From the NCBI RefSeq assembly GCF_036226405.1, contig NZ_CP108464.1:8928001-8992000 (forward strand): a stretch of DNA of 64,000 nt. Reading direction: 5' to 3'. The notes beneath the pieces are model-generated. The model was not told where the DNA came from. It did no database searches and saw nothing but the letters and a program-made list of their open reading frames with translations. Below are positions 33,254 to 45,241 of this stretch, in pieces. Origin of the DNA: Streptomyces sp. NBC_01260 (GTDB taxonomy: Bacteria; Actinomycetota; Actinomycetes; Streptomycetales; Streptomycetaceae). The stretch's first letter is position 1. Every line of letters begins with the position of its first letter. Both the position numbers and the translations under genes were made by a program.

Positions 33254-33823
33254 GTGAGTGATTCGGATACGGGCGCCGCTGGGCGGAGCCAGGGCGAGAT
33301 GGCCCAACTCTCGGCGATCGAGTTGAACGTCAACGATCAGGTGCGACGGCTTGAGGTAGATCCACGGACCTCGCTGCTCGACGCGCTGCGCGAGCACCTG
33401 CGCCTGAGCGGGACCAAGAAGGGGTGTGATCACGGGCAGTGCGGCGCCTGCACCGTGCTGATCAACGGCCGACGCGTCAACTCTTGTTTGACGCTCGCCG
33501 TGATGCATGAGGACGATGAGATCGTGACGATCGAAGGCCTGGGCGATCCCGATGGTCTGCACCCCATGCAACGTGCCTTCGTCGAGCGCGACGGCTTCCA
33601 ATGTGGCTACTGCACTCCCGGCCAGATCTGTTCGGCTGTCGGCATGCTCGCCGAGGTGGAGGCGGGCTGGCCCAGCCACGCCACCGCTGACGTGGCCTCG
33701 CTGCGGATCGCGTTGACCGATGAGGAGATCCGCGAGCGGATGAGCGGCAACATCTGTCGGTGCGCCGCCTACCCGAACATCGTCGCGGCCATCCGTGGCA
33801 TCGCGGTGGGCCGCCCGGAATGA
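33254..33823 (+). CDS. Molybdenum hydroxylase small subunit, two [2Fe-2S] clusters
   Basis: A 189-residue iron-sulfur subunit of the xanthine dehydrogenase/aldehyde oxidase family (PaoA-like). The ferredoxin-type cluster is [24 protein letters not shown]; the helical-domain cluster is CGYCTPGQ...[11 protein letters not shown]. It passes electrons from the molybdopterin subunit to FAD. GTGs at 33251 and 33254 follow AGGAGG; the second has better spacing. No Tat signal precedes it, so the complex is probably cytoplasmic. It overlaps the next gene by ATGA. Confidence 0.88.
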   Translation: MSDSDTGAAGRSQGEMAQLSAIELNVNDQVRRLEVDPRTSLLDALREHLRLSGTKKGCDHGQCGACTVLINGRRVNSCLTLAVMHEDDEIVTIEGLGDPDGLHPMQRAFVERDGFQCGYCTPGQICSAVGMLAEVEAGWPSHATADVASLRIALTDEEIRERMSGNICRCAAYPNIVAAIRGIAVGRPE

Positions 33824-34803
33824 GATCCTTCACGTACGAGCGAGCAACCGACGCACAGGCCGCCGTCGCTGCGGTGTCCAGAACCGGCGCGAAGTTCATC
33901 AGTGGCGGCACCAACCTGCTCGACCTGATGAAGCTCGACATCGAGAAGCCCAGCCATCTGGTCGATATCAGTCGGCTTCCGTTGCGGGGCGTCGATGAGC
34001 TCCCCGACGGCGGACTGCGTATCGGGGCACAGGCGGCAAATTCCGATGTGGCCGCCGATGCCCGAGTGCGTACCCGCTACCCGGTGCTGTCGGAGGCGCT
34101 GGTGGCCGGTGCCTCGGGCCAGCTGCGCAACAAGGCGTCCACCGGTGGAAATCTGTTGCAGCGTACTCGCTGCCCCTACTTCTACGACACGGCTGCGGGC
34201 TGCAACAAACGGGATCCCGGTTCCGGATGCTCGGCGATCGGCGGGTTCAACCGGATTCACGCCCTCCTCGGCGTCAGCGACTCCTGCATCGCCACCCACC
34301 CCTCGGACATGGCCGTCGCGTTGACCGCGCTGGAGGCGGAGATCGAGCTGCTCGACGCCGACGGGTCGGTACGCCGCGTCGCCATCGCAGACTTCTACCG
34401 GCTGCCGGGCGATACGCCGCACATCGAGACCGTGCTGGGTCCTCGCGAGATGATCACGAGCGTGCTCCTTCCCCCGCCCCTGTCGGGCCGGCAGATCTAC
34501 CGCAAGGTGCGAGACCGGGCGTCGTACGAGTTCGCGCTGGTCTCCGTGGCGGCTGTCGTCTCGACCGATCAGGGAGCGATCAGTGAGGCGCGAGTGGCTT
34601 TCGGCGGTGTGGCGCACAAGCCCTGGCGGTCCATCGAGGCGGAGGCCGCGTTGACCGGCCGTCCCGCCACGATGGTCACCTATCGCGCCGCCGCCGAGGC
34701 CGCGATGCGCGACGCCGTGGGGCAGGGGCACAACGACTTCAAGATCGAGCTGGCCAGGCGCACGCTGTGCCGCACGCTGGCGCAAGCGGCTCAGGCGAGC
34801 TGA
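33820..34803 (+). CDS. Molybdenum hydroxylase FAD-binding medium subunit
   Basis: A 327-residue FAD subunit (PaoB-like). FAD contacts are [14 protein letters not shown] and [16 protein letters not shown]. The cysteines in [23 protein letters not shown] match the extra [4Fe-4S] insertion known in the PaoABC/4-hydroxybenzoyl-CoA reductase-type branch. The start overlaps the small subunit's stop (ATGA), implying coupled translation; the large subunit begins 9 nt after this stop. Confidence 0.88.
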   Translation: MRSFTYERATDAQAAVAAVSRTGAKFISGGTNLLDLMKLDIEKPSHLVDISRLPLRGVDELPDGGLRIGAQAANSDVAADARVRTRYPVLSEALVAGASGQLRNKASTGGNLLQRTRCPYFYDTAAGCNKRDPGSGCSAIGGFNRIHALLGVSDSCIATHPSDMAVALTALEAEIELLDADGSVRRVAIADFYRLPGDTPHIETVLGPREMITSVLLPPPLSGRQIYRKVRDRASYEFALVSVAAVVSTDQGAISEARVAFGGVAHKPWRSIEAEAALTGRPATMVTYRAAAEAAMRDAVGQGHNDFKIELARRTLCRTLAQAAQAS

Positions 34804-34812
34804 GGAGACGAG

Positions 34813-37041
<2,229 letters not shown>

Positions 37042-37092
37042 ATCCGTGGCAACGGCGCCGGTCCGAGGGCCATGGCGTGGCACGGGGGTTCC

Positions 37093-37798
37093 TCAGTTCT
37101 CGGTGGGCCGGCTCGAGCCGATGGCGTAGCCGGTGAGCAGCGCGGTCAGGATGTCGGTCAGGCGGGCGTTCGACATCGACGACGGAGCGGGACAGTTCGG
37201 GTTCGCTCTCGTAGAAGGCGCGCAGTTGGGTGCCGGGGGCGGCCATCTGCCACAGGACGCCGGCCATCGAGGTGGTGGTCGTCACGACTGCTCGCGCCTG
37301 TCGGCCTCCAGCGGCGTGATCGCGGACAGCGTGTCGGCGGTCCGCTCGACCTCGGTGATCGCGCCCTTCTTGAACGTCCGGACGGTGTCGGTGGAGACGT
37401 TGCGTTCCAGGTTTAGCGGGGTGTGTGCCAGCAGGTCGCAGAACAGCGGTCGCGCCACCAGTGACTGGGAAAGCTCTGGGGGCGATCGAGTGGGCAGTTT
37501 CGTCCCACTCCTTGGAGGCGTTGTCGGGGCAGGGGGCGGTCTCCTTGAGGCGGTCGCGTGCCTCGGCCGACCAGTCGTGCCAGGCGGTGGTGGTCAGGCG
37601 CAGGAAGATGTCCTCGCGCGTTTCGAAATAGCGCAGCATCGCGGACTTGTGCATGCCGACCTCGTCGGCGATCGCGGTCATGGTCACCTCCCGTACGCCC
37701 TTCGCCGTGGCGAGGTGTGCCGCCGCGGAGAGGATCTCGGTCTCCCGGGTGGCTTTGGCCTTGGGACTGCGGGCCCGCAGGAAACCAGCTCTGGTCAC
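37093..37798 (-). pseudogene. TetR-family regulator, multiply frameshifted
   Basis: The HTH is good (REVTMTAIADEVGMHKSAMLRYFETREDIFLRL) but the ligand domain is spread over three frames. After WDETAHSI it continues as SLVARPLFCDLLAHTPLNLERNV in one frame, MAGVLWQMAAPGTQLRAFYESEPE in another and LTDILTALLTGYAIGSS in a third. It sits convergent with the molybdenum hydroxylase operon and abuts an SDR fragment at its 5' end. It is probably non-functional unless the indels are assembly errors. Confidence 0.75.
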
Positions 37799-38218
37799 TC
37801 CGTCGTCCTCGACGTGACCGACCGGTCCGCCGCCGCTGCGGGCCTGCGGGCGGCCCTCGAGCGGGGCGGCAGGGTCGACGTCGTGGTCAACAACGCCGGC
37901 TACGCCGACGCCTCGGCCGTGGAGACCACGCCGGAGGACGACTTCCGCCGCCAGTTCGACACGAACTTCTGGGGCGCCTACAACGTCTCGACCGAAGCAC
38001 TCCCGGTCCTGCGTGCCCAGGGCGGCGGCACGATCGTGCAGTTCTCCTCCATCGGCGGCCGTGCCGTCGGTACCCCGGGGCTCGGCTCCTATCAGGCGGC
38101 GAAGTACGCCGCGGACGGCTTCACCCGCGTGATGGCGGCCGAGACCGCCCCGTTCGGCGTCATACGCAGCACAACGACTGGGGAGCCCCGAGGAGGCCCC
38201 GTCGGGACGCTGGTCTGA
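37790..38218 (+). pseudogene. Short-chain dehydrogenase fragment
   Basis: Internal SDR sequence: GRVDVVVNNAGYAD (NNAG), TNFWGAYNVSTEALPVL, IVQFSSIGGRAVG and SYQAAKYAADGF (catalytic YxxxK). The N-terminal cofactor glycine motif is missing, replaced by the start of the broken TetR gene, and the C-terminus ends early after APFGV. It was probably once divergent from the TetR gene. Confidence 0.7.
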
Positions 38219-38345
38219 TCAGTCCGGCGCCCTGCGTCGGCCCCGGCCACCGGATGCCGGCTCCGAGTCGGCCGTCCGCATGTGTCGGTGCTGTGAACCG
38301 CGCCGTGCCCGGCCGGGCCCGCGTAAGGGACGCCGCGGAATACTC

Positions 38346-39245
38346 TTACCGCCATGCCGCCCATTTCTTCACCGCGAACCGGTCGCCGACGCGCCGCACC
38401 TCGGCTGCGCCCGGTCCGGGGAAATGCGCGGGGAACAACAGGGCGCCCCGGTCTGCAGCCTCCCCCAGCAGGCGGCGCCGGCTGTCCCGTGCGCGGGGTT
38501 CGTCCTCGTCGAACCCGGGGCAGTCGTCCGGTTCCGCGATCTGCAGTGGGCTGTGCAGCAGATCCCCGGCGAACACTGCCGGGTCCGAGCCCGACCGCAG
38601 CCATACGACGGAGGAGCCGGGCGTGTGGCCGGGGGCGGGCTCGATATGGAGCTGGGCGTCGATGTCGTAGTGCTCGCCCTCCCACAGCACTGTCTGCCCG
38701 GCCTGGTGTACGGGGGCGACGCTGTCCTCGAAGACGTTGGCCATCTGGGGGCCGGAGCGGGTCCGGTGTCCGTTGGCCGGGTTCCAGTAGTCGAAGTCGG
38801 CGCGCGAGATGACGTACTGGGCGTTGGGGAAGGTCGGTCGCCACTCCCCGTCGTCTGCCAGGCGGGTGTTCCAGCCGACGTGGTCGCCGTGGACATGGGT
38901 GCAGATCACCGTGTCCACGTCCTGCGGGCGGACGCCTGCCGCGGCCAGCTCATCGAGGTAGTGGGTGTTCAGATGGTGGAAGGCCGGCATGGCCGGGCGC
39001 TCCCGGTCGTTGCCGATTCCGGTGTCGATCAGGATCGTCCGGCCCTCGCTGCGAATCAGCCAGGTCTGCATCATGGTGCGGACCTCGTCGGCGGCCTGGT
39101 CCAGGAAAGTGGGGACGAGCCAGTTCTCATGCGCCTCCCAGTGCTCGATGGGCACGTCGGGGAAGATGTAGTCGCGGGCGCTGCCTCTGGCAGGCAGTTC
39201 GACCACGCGGGTGATTTCCACGTCTCCAAGCGCGATGGTGTCCAT
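38346..39245 (-). CDS. MBL-fold metallo-hydrolase
   Basis: A 299-residue metallo-beta-lactamase-fold hydrolase. The metal motif is ICTHVHGDHVGW, the distal ligands are PGHTPGSS and VFAGDLLHSP, and FPAHFPGP near the end carries the last His. The layout is that of AHL-lactonase or N-acyl/quorum-quenching type and general MBL hydrolases. The ATG at 39245 has GGGGG upstream; the frame is open further but lacks homology. Substrate unknown. Confidence 0.85.
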   Translation of the reverse strand: MDTIALGDVEITRVVELPARGSARDYIFPDVPIEHWEAHENWLVPTFLDQAADEVRTMMQTWLIRSEGRTILIDTGIGNDRERPAMPAFHHLNTHYLDELAAAGVRPQDVDTVICTHVHGDHVGWNTRLADDGEWRPTFPNAQYVISRADFDYWNPANGHRTRSGPQMANVFEDSVAPVHQAGQTVLWEGEHYDIDAQLHIEPAPGHTPGSSVVWLRSGSDPAVFAGDLLHSPLQIAEPDDCPGFDEDEPRARDSRRRLLGEAADRGALLFPAHFPGPGAAEVRRVGDRFAVKKWAAWR

Positions 39246-39811
39246 GCCCCCAGCCTGCGCGCTGGATGACGCAGGCGCTATCGGCCACACCCCGCACCTC
39301 ACAGGGAGCGGGGTGTGGCGCGATACGGCCGGTCTGGCAACACGCGACACCAGGTGGGAGTCGGACGGTGACCCTGGTGGGGCGGAAGAGCGAGAGCGTG
39401 ACCGTTCTCGGTCTGGCCAACGGTGCGTTTATCCGTGACGGCGGCACCGGGCGCGGCAAGAACACCCCGCTGGGGCCCGCACCAGACCGGCATCAGGGCC
39501 ACGTGCAGTCCATCCGCACAGGTCAGCGATCCAGCGTACCTTCGGTGCGCGCCGGGGGTGTGGTAAATGCCGTGGCGTGCGCTGGGGGGTGCTTCTGTCC
39601 GCTCTGACGTGGGATGTTGCCGGTTCGGGATGCTGGTGGGGTTCGTTCCGGCCGAAACCGATGTCTCTGTGATGCCTGTGAGTTCGCAGGTCAGCGTGGT
39701 GCTGGGGGCGTTCACGGGGACCGTGGAGTATTGCTGTGAGCACGTGCGTCAGAATTCCTGATTCACCCTGGCCCTCCCGGAACGGCATACCGACCGGGAG
39801 GGAGCGGGAGC
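39246..39811. other. Gap without a recognised gene
   Basis: The open frames here are short or shadow-like. One stretch (39400-39480) has weakly protein-like sequence on the plus strand, but no family was recognised. A good promoter or hairpin was not seen. Confidence 0.4.
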
Positions 39812-40108
39812 ATGGACGTACTGCACGAACGGTGCGTCGGCCTGGACATCGGCAAGAAGGACGCCAAGGTGTGCGTCCGGACCCCGAGTGCAAAGCGGCG
39901 GGGATCGTTCACCGACGGGACCACGACCTGGGGTTCGACGACGAACGCGGTCCTGGCCCTGCTCGGCCACCTGCTCGCCGCCGAGGTCACCCTGGTGGTG
40001 ATCGAGGCGACCCCGGACTACTGGAAACCCTTCTCCTACGTGCTGGCCGACGATCTGAACGTGATCCTCGTCAACGCCCGCCAGGTCAAGAACCTGCCCG
40101 GCCGTAAC
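39812..40108 (+). pseudogene. IS110-family transposase N-terminal fragment
   Basis: The frame starts MDVLHERCVGLDIGKKDAKVCVR, with GGGAGGGAGC upstream, and reaches VIEATPDYWKPF and LVNARQVKNLPGRN. These are the DEDD-type RuvC-like start of IS110 transposases. Similarity ends at the junction near 40108, and the catalytic C-terminus is absent. Confidence 0.7.
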
Positions 40109-40352
40109 GATGAGATTGATCTTGGTTCGGCCCGCGTAGCGAGACGCCCTGAGGTGCAGGGTGAGTTGTCCCGCTTCGGTCCAGGTGATGGCGATCAAGG
40201 GCTAGGGTCGGCGGGAGCACTCGCCCACTGGGGTGAATGTCGGTCCTGCCCCGGGGCGCCCTCCGCTTGAGGGTCTTCCTGCTGACCGTGGCCCGCCGTT
40301 TCCACCACATGGTGGTGCATGGCGTCGATCAGTAGCAGCGCCTCCCCTGGAG
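40109..40352 (-). other. Probable transposase-derived debris
   Basis: The minus strand contains ITWTEAGQLTLHLRASRYAGRTKINLI, which has the look of a transposase strand but is too short to place. Nothing else coding is seen before the SDR gene. Confidence 0.3.
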
Positions 40353-41093
40353 TCAGCCGATCGCGAGTTGTCCGCCGAGAACCTCAAGGACCGTGCCGGT
40401 GATGTAGCTGGCGCGGGAGGAAGCAAGGAACAGAACTGCTTCCGCGATCTCTTCAGGCTCTGCGACCCGCCTCAGCACGGTGGTTCGCCCAATCACCTGG
40501 AGGGCTTCATCTCCCATCTCCTTCGTCCCGGGGGTATGGACAGGGCCGGGGGCCACGGCGTTCACGCGGACACCCTGGGCACCGAACTCGTCAGCCCACA
40601 CGCGGGTGAGGAGTTCGAGCGCGGCTTTGGAGGCCCCATAGGCTGCCGCGCCCCGGACCGGCGTGGTGGCTGCCCCTGTACTCAGACTCACGATGACGCC
40701 GCGTCCCCGTGTGGCCATTGCCGGTGCGAGCGCACCGACCAGGAGCATCGGCGCACGCGAGTTGATGGCCATATGAGTGTCGAACATCTCGGCTGTCGTC
40801 TCCGGGGTACTGGCGAACCGATAGATGCCGGCGTTGTTGATCAGAACGTCCACCTCGCCTGCTTCAACCGCAAGACGCAGCACCTCCTCAGGCTTGCTCA
40901 GATCCGCGGCAACGAACCGGGCGTTTCCGCCTGCGGCGGTGACTTCGTCGACGGTCTCGGCACCGCGCTCCTCGTCCCGCCCATGGACGACGACCGAGGC
41001 CCCCAAGGCGGCCAGGCGAAGGGCAATGACCCGGCCGATGCCAGCGGTGGCGCCGGTCACAAGAGCGGTGGATCCGGCCAGTTCTGCAGTCAT
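40353..41093 (-). CDS. SDR-family oxidoreductase
   Basis: A 246-residue classical short-chain dehydrogenase: cofactor motif VTGATAGIGRVIA, NNAGIYRF, catalytic Ser in IVSLSTGAA, YGASK for Tyr/Lys, and the C-terminal SYITGTVLEVLGG typical of FabG-like proteins. VVHGRDEE suggests NADP preference. The ATG at 41093 follows GGAG. It seems a single gene between transposase scraps. Confidence 0.88.
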   Translation of the reverse strand: MTAELAGSTALVTGATAGIGRVIALRLAALGASVVVHGRDEERGAETVDEVTAAGGNARFVAADLSKPEEVLRLAVEAGEVDVLINNAGIYRFASTPETTAEMFDTHMAINSRAPMLLVGALAPAMATRGRGVIVSLSTGAATTPVRGAAAYGASKAALELLTRVWADEFGAQGVRVNAVAPGPVHTPGTKEMGDEALQVIGRTTVLRRVAEPEEIAEAVLFLASSRASYITGTVLEVLGGQLAIG

Positions 41094-41101
41094 GTGAGGC
41101 T

Positions 41102-41370
41102 CCTCGAAGACAAGACATACAACGTGCTGTCGGCTGTCCCTCGCATAACCGTCAGGGCCTGCTCGGCGATACGGACCTCGGTGCCCAGGTAGGCCAGCCG
41201 GGTGATCCCGGGCAGCAGGCACCGGTTGCGCCGCAGCCGCGTCACCGCGCGGTCGAACAGAGCCCGCGGTCCCTCGTTGGACACCCATACCCGGCCCGCG
41301 ACGTACTGTCGCAGTTCCAACTCGCCGTCCTCGACATCCCGAATCCCCAGCAGAGCCCGTGACGCTGGGA
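41102..41370 (-). pseudogene. Tn3-family transposase N-terminal (DUF4158) fragment
   Basis: The minus strand reads LLGIRDVEDGELELRQYVAGRVWVSNEGPRALFDRAVTRLRRNRCLLPGITRLAYLGTEVRIAEQ, the DUF4158 region of Tn3 transposases. The rest of the roughly 1,000-residue protein is missing. Confidence 0.55.
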
Positions 41371-41616
41371 GGGGGTTTGTTCGTGCGCAGGGCGGCTGCT
41401 GGCCTGGTGTGTTGTTGGTTCGCGGTATGGGGTGTGGCGGGGAAGGGTGCCGGCTGAGGCCGTGGGTGAGCCTGTCGTCGAGGCCTTGGACGAGTTGCTG
41501 GGCGACGGTGATATTCGATTCCAGGCGCTGGAGGTGTCCGCTGTCGGATGTGGTGTTGATCTGGCCCACGTAGGCGCTGATCCTGCCGCGGGTGTAGGCC
41601 TGGGCTTCAGCCTGTC
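41371..41616 (-). other. Unidentified coding-like fragment truncated by an IS5 insertion
   Basis: The minus strand gives AEAQAYTRGRISAYVGQINTTSDSGHLQRLESNITVAQQL, an alpha-helical stretch with good codon use, ending in Pro-rich sequence. Its upstream part was separated by the CTAG insertion at 41617. Family not recognised. Confidence 0.3.
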
Positions 41617-41620
41617 CTAG

Positions 41621-42620
41621 GTCCTGTTTCTCGGATCTCCTGACCTGCGAGGGGTGTTGGGGCCAGGCTGGGTTCATGGGCCGTGGGGATCTGACGAATG
41701 CGGAGTGGGATCGGCTGGAGTCGTTCCTACCTCCTGGTGGTACGCGTGGAGGTCGGTGGAGCGATCACCGCCGGGTGATCAACGGGGTTCTCTACCGGGT
41801 GCGGACCGGCGTGCAGTGGCGGGATCTGCCGGAGCGATTCGGGCCATGGGAGACGGTCTATAAACGACATCGTCGCTGGTCAGCCGATGGAACCTGGCAG
41901 ATGCTGCTGTCTCGCATCCAGGTAGCCGAGGACGCCGAGGGCGGCATCGACTGGGACGTGTCGGTGGACTCGACAGCCGTGCGAGCCCACCAGCACGCCG
42001 CCGGTGCGAGGAAAGCGCCCCCGGCCGCCGTCCCTCAAGGGGGCCAAGTGGGGGACGAACCAGGTCGATCCGGTACTGCGGAGACTGACCATCCGCCTGG
42101 AGGAGGTGGTCAGGTCGGCGAATGTCTGGGACGTTCCCGCGGAGGATTCACCACCAAGATCCACCTCGTTGCCGAGGGACGATGCCGGCCCCTCGCCTTC
42201 GTCCTGACACCCGGACACTACGGAGACGGACCCCAGCTCGAGCGGGTGCTGGAACAGGTTCTGGTGCCGCGAGCCGGAGTCGGCCGGCCACGCACCCGGC
42301 CCGACCATGTCTTGGCGGACAAGGCCTACACGTCCCGGAAGAACCGCCGCTACCTGCGACGACGCGGAATCCGGCACACCATCCCCGAACGTCTCGACCA
42401 GCAGAGACACCGCAAGAACCGAGGTTCACGCGGCGGTCGGCCTACCGGTTTCGACAGCGAGCTCTACAAGAAGCGCAACACCGTCGAACGCACCATCAAC
42501 CGCCTCAAAGGCTTCCGCGCCGTCGCGACCCGCTACGAGAAACGCGCCTACATCTACCTCGGCACCGTCACACTCGCAGCACTCATGATCTGGCTCCGTA
42601 CATGATCCGAGAAACAGGAC
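41621..42620 (+). mobile_element. IS5-family element, 1,000 bp, CTAG target
   Basis: Ends GTCCTGTTTCTCGGATC and its complement at the right, with CTAG at 41617-41620 and 42621-42624. The right CTAG is at the same time the left flank of the next IS5 element. Confidence 0.9.
41676..42605 (+). CDS. IS5-family transposase, single intact frame
   Basis: A 309-residue DDE transposase: MGRGDLTNAEWDRLESFLPPGG, VSVDSTAVRAHQHAAGARK, a Gly/Pro-rich linker, CLGRSRGGFTTKIHLVAEG, VLADKAYTSRKNRRYLRRRG and KRNTVERTINRLKGFRAVATRYEKRA. Unlike the other IS5 transposases here it needs no frameshift. It seems fully intact. Confidence 0.88.
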   Translation: MGRGDLTNAEWDRLESFLPPGGTRGGRWSDHRRVINGVLYRVRTGVQWRDLPERFGPWETVYKRHRRWSADGTWQMLLSRIQVAEDAEGGIDWDVSVDSTAVRAHQHAAGARKAPPAAVPQGGQVGDEPGRSGTAETDHPPGGGGQVGECLGRSRGGFTTKIHLVAEGRCRPLAFVLTPGHYGDGPQLERVLEQVLVPRAGVGRPRTRPDHVLADKAYTSRKNRRYLRRRGIRHTIPERLDQQRHRKNRGSRGGRPTGFDSELYKKRNTVERTINRLKGFRAVATRYEKRAYIYLGTVTLAALMIWLRT

Positions 42621-42642
42621 CTAGGACGTGTTTGAGATGTGG

Positions 42643-43184
42643 TCACAGCGTCTGCCGTATGAGGGTGAGCTGAACGGTCGACTCGTAGCGGACAGCGAGC
42701 TTGTCGTATCTGGTCGCGACGCCTCTCGCCTGCTTCAGAAGGCCGATCCGGCACTCGACTTTGTGCCTGCGTTTGTACATTTCGCGGTCGAAGCCGGGAG
42801 GACGGCCGCCGGCAGAACCGCGGCGGAGCCGGTGTCCGGCCTGGTCCCGCTTCTCCGGGATGGTGTGCGCGATCCCGCGTTTGCGCAGGTAGGAGCGAAT
42901 CTGACGGGAGGAGTACGCCCGGTCGGCAAGCACATGTTCCGGCCGGGTGCGGGGGCGTCCACCGCTGACCCGGGGAACACGGATTCGCTCCATCACCTGC
43001 ACGAAGGCGGGCGCGTCGCCCCGTTGGCCAGCAGTGATGACGGCTGCGAGGACGTGGAAAGAGGCATCGACGGCGAGGTGAATCTTGGTAGTCAGTCCGC
43101 CGCGCGAGCGTCCCAGGCCGTGGTCGTCCGGCTCGGCCGCGAGGCCATTCGGACGCGTCCGGCCTGGATCGTCAGCCCCCTTTT
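42643..43184 (-). CDS. IS5-family transposase, OrfB part (copy B)
   Basis: Identical in translation to the copy A OrfB; it joins OrfA through the same AAAAGGGGGC run by a -1 shift. The Asp and Glu motifs are intact. Confidence 0.8.
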
Positions 43185-43520
43185 GCGGGCCCCGGCGGCG
43201 TGCTGGTGGGCCCGGCAGACGGTGGAGTCGACCGAGACTTCCCACTCGATGATCCCGTCTGCGTCTGCCTTGACCTGCAACTTCTTTAGGACGCGGGCCC
43301 ATGTTTCGTCGATCTGCCATCGCCGGAACACCGCATACGCCGTCTCCCAGGGGCCGTATCGCTCGGGCAGGTCCCGCCAAGGCGAGCCGGTCCGGGCCCG
43401 CCACCAGATCCCGTCGAAGACCTGCCGCCGATCCCTCGGAGGTCGGCCCATCTTCGGTATCAGCGGCAACACCGCTTCCAGCCGCTCCCACTGTGCATCC
43501 GTCAGGTCGCCACGAGACAT
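43092..43520 (-). CDS. IS5-family transposase, OrfA part (copy B)
   Basis: Identical in translation to the copy A OrfA (MSRGDLTDAQWERLE...). The copy is intact, so either copy could supply transposase for both. Confidence 0.85.
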   Translation of the reverse strand: MSRGDLTDAQWERLEAVLPLIPKMGRPPRDRRQVFDGIWWRARTGSPWRDLPERYGPWETAYAVFRRWQIDETWARVLKKLQVKADADGIIEWEVSVDSTVCRAHQHAAGARKRGLTIQAGRVRMASRPSRTTTAWDARAAD

Positions 43521-43567
43521 CTGAAGATCGTTTCACGACCTTGATCGACATCTCAAACACGTCCTAG

Positions 43568-43632
43568 GGCGCGTATTTGCTTGTGATCAATGGGTGGTCC
43601 GGGTGAGGTGCTCGAGCCAGATAAGGTGCCCC
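43568..43632 (-). pseudogene. IS5-family right-end scrap
   Basis: Immediately after CTAG the sequence GGCGCGTATTTGCTTGTGATCA resembles the terminal repeat of the element at 1760-2843. On the minus strand it encodes LIWLEHLTRTTH and a stop, equivalent to that transposase's C-terminus. Only about 65 bp of this third element remain. Confidence 0.55.
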
Positions 43633-43657
43633 CGAAGTCAGGCATGGGGGGATCGCG

Positions 43658-44123
43658 TTGGAGCGACGGAAGGTGATCGGGATCGGGGCGGGGCTGGCGG
43701 TCCTACCCGGCTGGTGGGCCCTGCGTCAGGTGGCGAACGGGGCCAAGGGGGACTGGCACACCGAACACCACACCGCTGGAGCGGGCGTTCCCGCTGCTGG
43801 GCCCGCTGACCGACGCCAAGTGGGTGAGCAGCCGGGACAACGATCGGGGCGTACCGTCGCCGGAGCGGGTGATGTCGGGCTTCGCCCGGCTGACACCGGG
43901 GAAACTTGCCGAGCTGACGGCGGCCCACGCCTTCGTCTCCGAGAGGCCGGCCGATGACTTCTCCTCGTGGTTCGAGAAGCCGCTCAAGGGCGAGGGGCCG
44001 GAGAACCCCCAGTGGATCCGGTCGCACGAGCTTGACCGCGACGGCAGCGGCTACTCCACCAAACTGTGGTTTGACCGTCGCAGCGACACCGTCCGCTTCT
44101 GGGCACTCAACCCGTACGGCTAG
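43658..44123 (+). pseudogene. Hypothetical membrane-anchored protein, frameshifted
   Basis: The TTG at 43658 opens with a signal-anchor (VIGIGAGLAVLPGWWAL) and DWHTEHHT. The protein-like sequence then moves to another frame at about 43770 (LERAFPLLGPLTDAKWVSSRDNDRG... to SHELDRDGSGYSTKLWFDRRSDTVRFWALNPYG). One base is missing. The C-terminal half reads as a conserved actinobacterial hypothetical; function unknown. Confidence 0.5.
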
Positions 44124-44168
44124 GGCCTACCGGGGAGGAGATACCTTCACGTCCCGGTGCGGCGGTGC

Positions 44169-44909
44169 TTACGGTTTGTGGGTTACCCAGAGCATTTCTG
44201 CCGGCCAGCGGTATGCCCAGTCAGGCGGGTCGGTCTGGTTGTAGCCGTTGGCTGTTCCGGGTTCGGGCCGCGGCTCGATGAGGTCGTCGATGACGAGACC
44301 TGCGCCGCGCAGGACCTTGATCCAGGCGCCGTAGGTGAGCTGATAGCTGACCGCGCCCTGGTCTTCGGCGATGGTGTCCAGCCCGAAGTAGTCCTGGTGC
44401 AGCGTCGTGGTTACGCGGCTGGCGGCTTCGTCGTAGCAGGCTTCGAACCATGGGCTGGCGACATTGAACACCAGGCGCCCACCGCGGCGCAGGATGCGTG
44501 CGGCCTGCGGGACGGCCAGGTGCGGGGGAGCCCAGCTAAGCCCGCCGTAGTCACAGAACACCAGGTCGAAGCTGTCGGCGGCGAACGGGAGGTGTTCGGC
44601 GGCGCCTTGCACCAGCGGGTAGCGGGCCGCTCCCATCGCGCGAGCTGCCGCGGCGAGCTGGGCTTCGGACAGGTCGAGCCCGACCACGGTGGCGCCCTCA
44701 GCGGCGAGCGCCCTGGACCACTGGCCGGCGCCGCAGCCGAGTTCGAGGACGCGCTTGCCTGTGACGTCGCCAAGGGCGTGCAGGTGCGCGTCGGGTATGG
44801 CGTACGTGCCCCACAGCCGGGGCATGGCGCCGATCTGCGGGTCGTGCTTGTGCTGGTAGGCGCTGCTGATCTGGTTCCAGAACCGCCGGTTGGTAGAAAT
44901 GCTGTCCAC
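44169..44909 (-). CDS. SAM-dependent class I methyltransferase
   Basis: A 246-residue methyltransferase: AdoMet-binding motif VLELGCGAGQWSRAL, acidic loop VVGLDLSEAQL, LPFAADSFDLVFCDYG and RILRRGGRLVF in the usual order (Methyltransf_11 type). The GTG at 44909 is chosen because similarity to such proteins starts at RRFWNQISSAYQHKHD; the frame is open to 45062. Substrate unknown. It ends 45 bp from the convergent broken hypothetical gene. Confidence 0.8.
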   Translation of the reverse strand: MDSISTNRRFWNQISSAYQHKHDPQIGAMPRLWGTYAIPDAHLHALGDVTGKRVLELGCGAGQWSRALAAEGATVVGLDLSEAQLAAAARAMGAARYPLVQGAAEHLPFAADSFDLVFCDYGGLSWAPPHLAVPQAARILRRGGRLVFNVASPWFEACYDEAASRVTTTLHQDYFGLDTIAEDQGAVSYQLTYGAWIKVLRGAGLVIDDLIEPRPEPGTANGYNQTDPPDWAYRWPAEMLWVTHKP

Positions 44910-45049
44910 GCGCCGACTCAAGCACTGCCTGCCGGGGGCGGTCAACACGATTGTGCTGCGACCGGGAAGGTTCACCGGTTCACGGGTGTCCTGTCTGGCT
45001 GCCGATGTGATCGGGTGGGATCGATCGACCCGATTCAGCGTCAGGAGAC

Positions 45050-45241
45050 GTGGCGACAGCACGGGTTCAAGTCCGCAGGATCGCCGACTATGAGGGGCAG
45101 AAGCTGCAGCAGATCGTCCGGCGGGGCAACACGAACAGCGCGCGCTACCGGCGGGCGATGATCCTGCCGGCCTCTGCGGGCGACAACACCGTCCCTGTCA
45201 TCGCCCATCTCGTGGCCGCCGACGAGGACACCGTCCGCGAA
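45050..45241 (+). pseudogene. IS630-family N-terminal fragment
   Basis: VQVRRIADYEGQKLQQIVRRGNTNSARYRRAMILPASAGDNTVPVIAHLVAADEDTVRE is the first helix-turn-helix of an IS630-type transposase, cut where it meets an opposing IS630 fragment. Confidence 0.6.

Larger units (their letters stand above)
42625..43563 (-). mobile_element. IS5-family element, 939 bp, copy B
   Basis: Same as the element at 27480-28418 in length, ends and all translations. CTAG flanks lie at 42621-42624 and 43564-43567. Confidence 0.9.
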
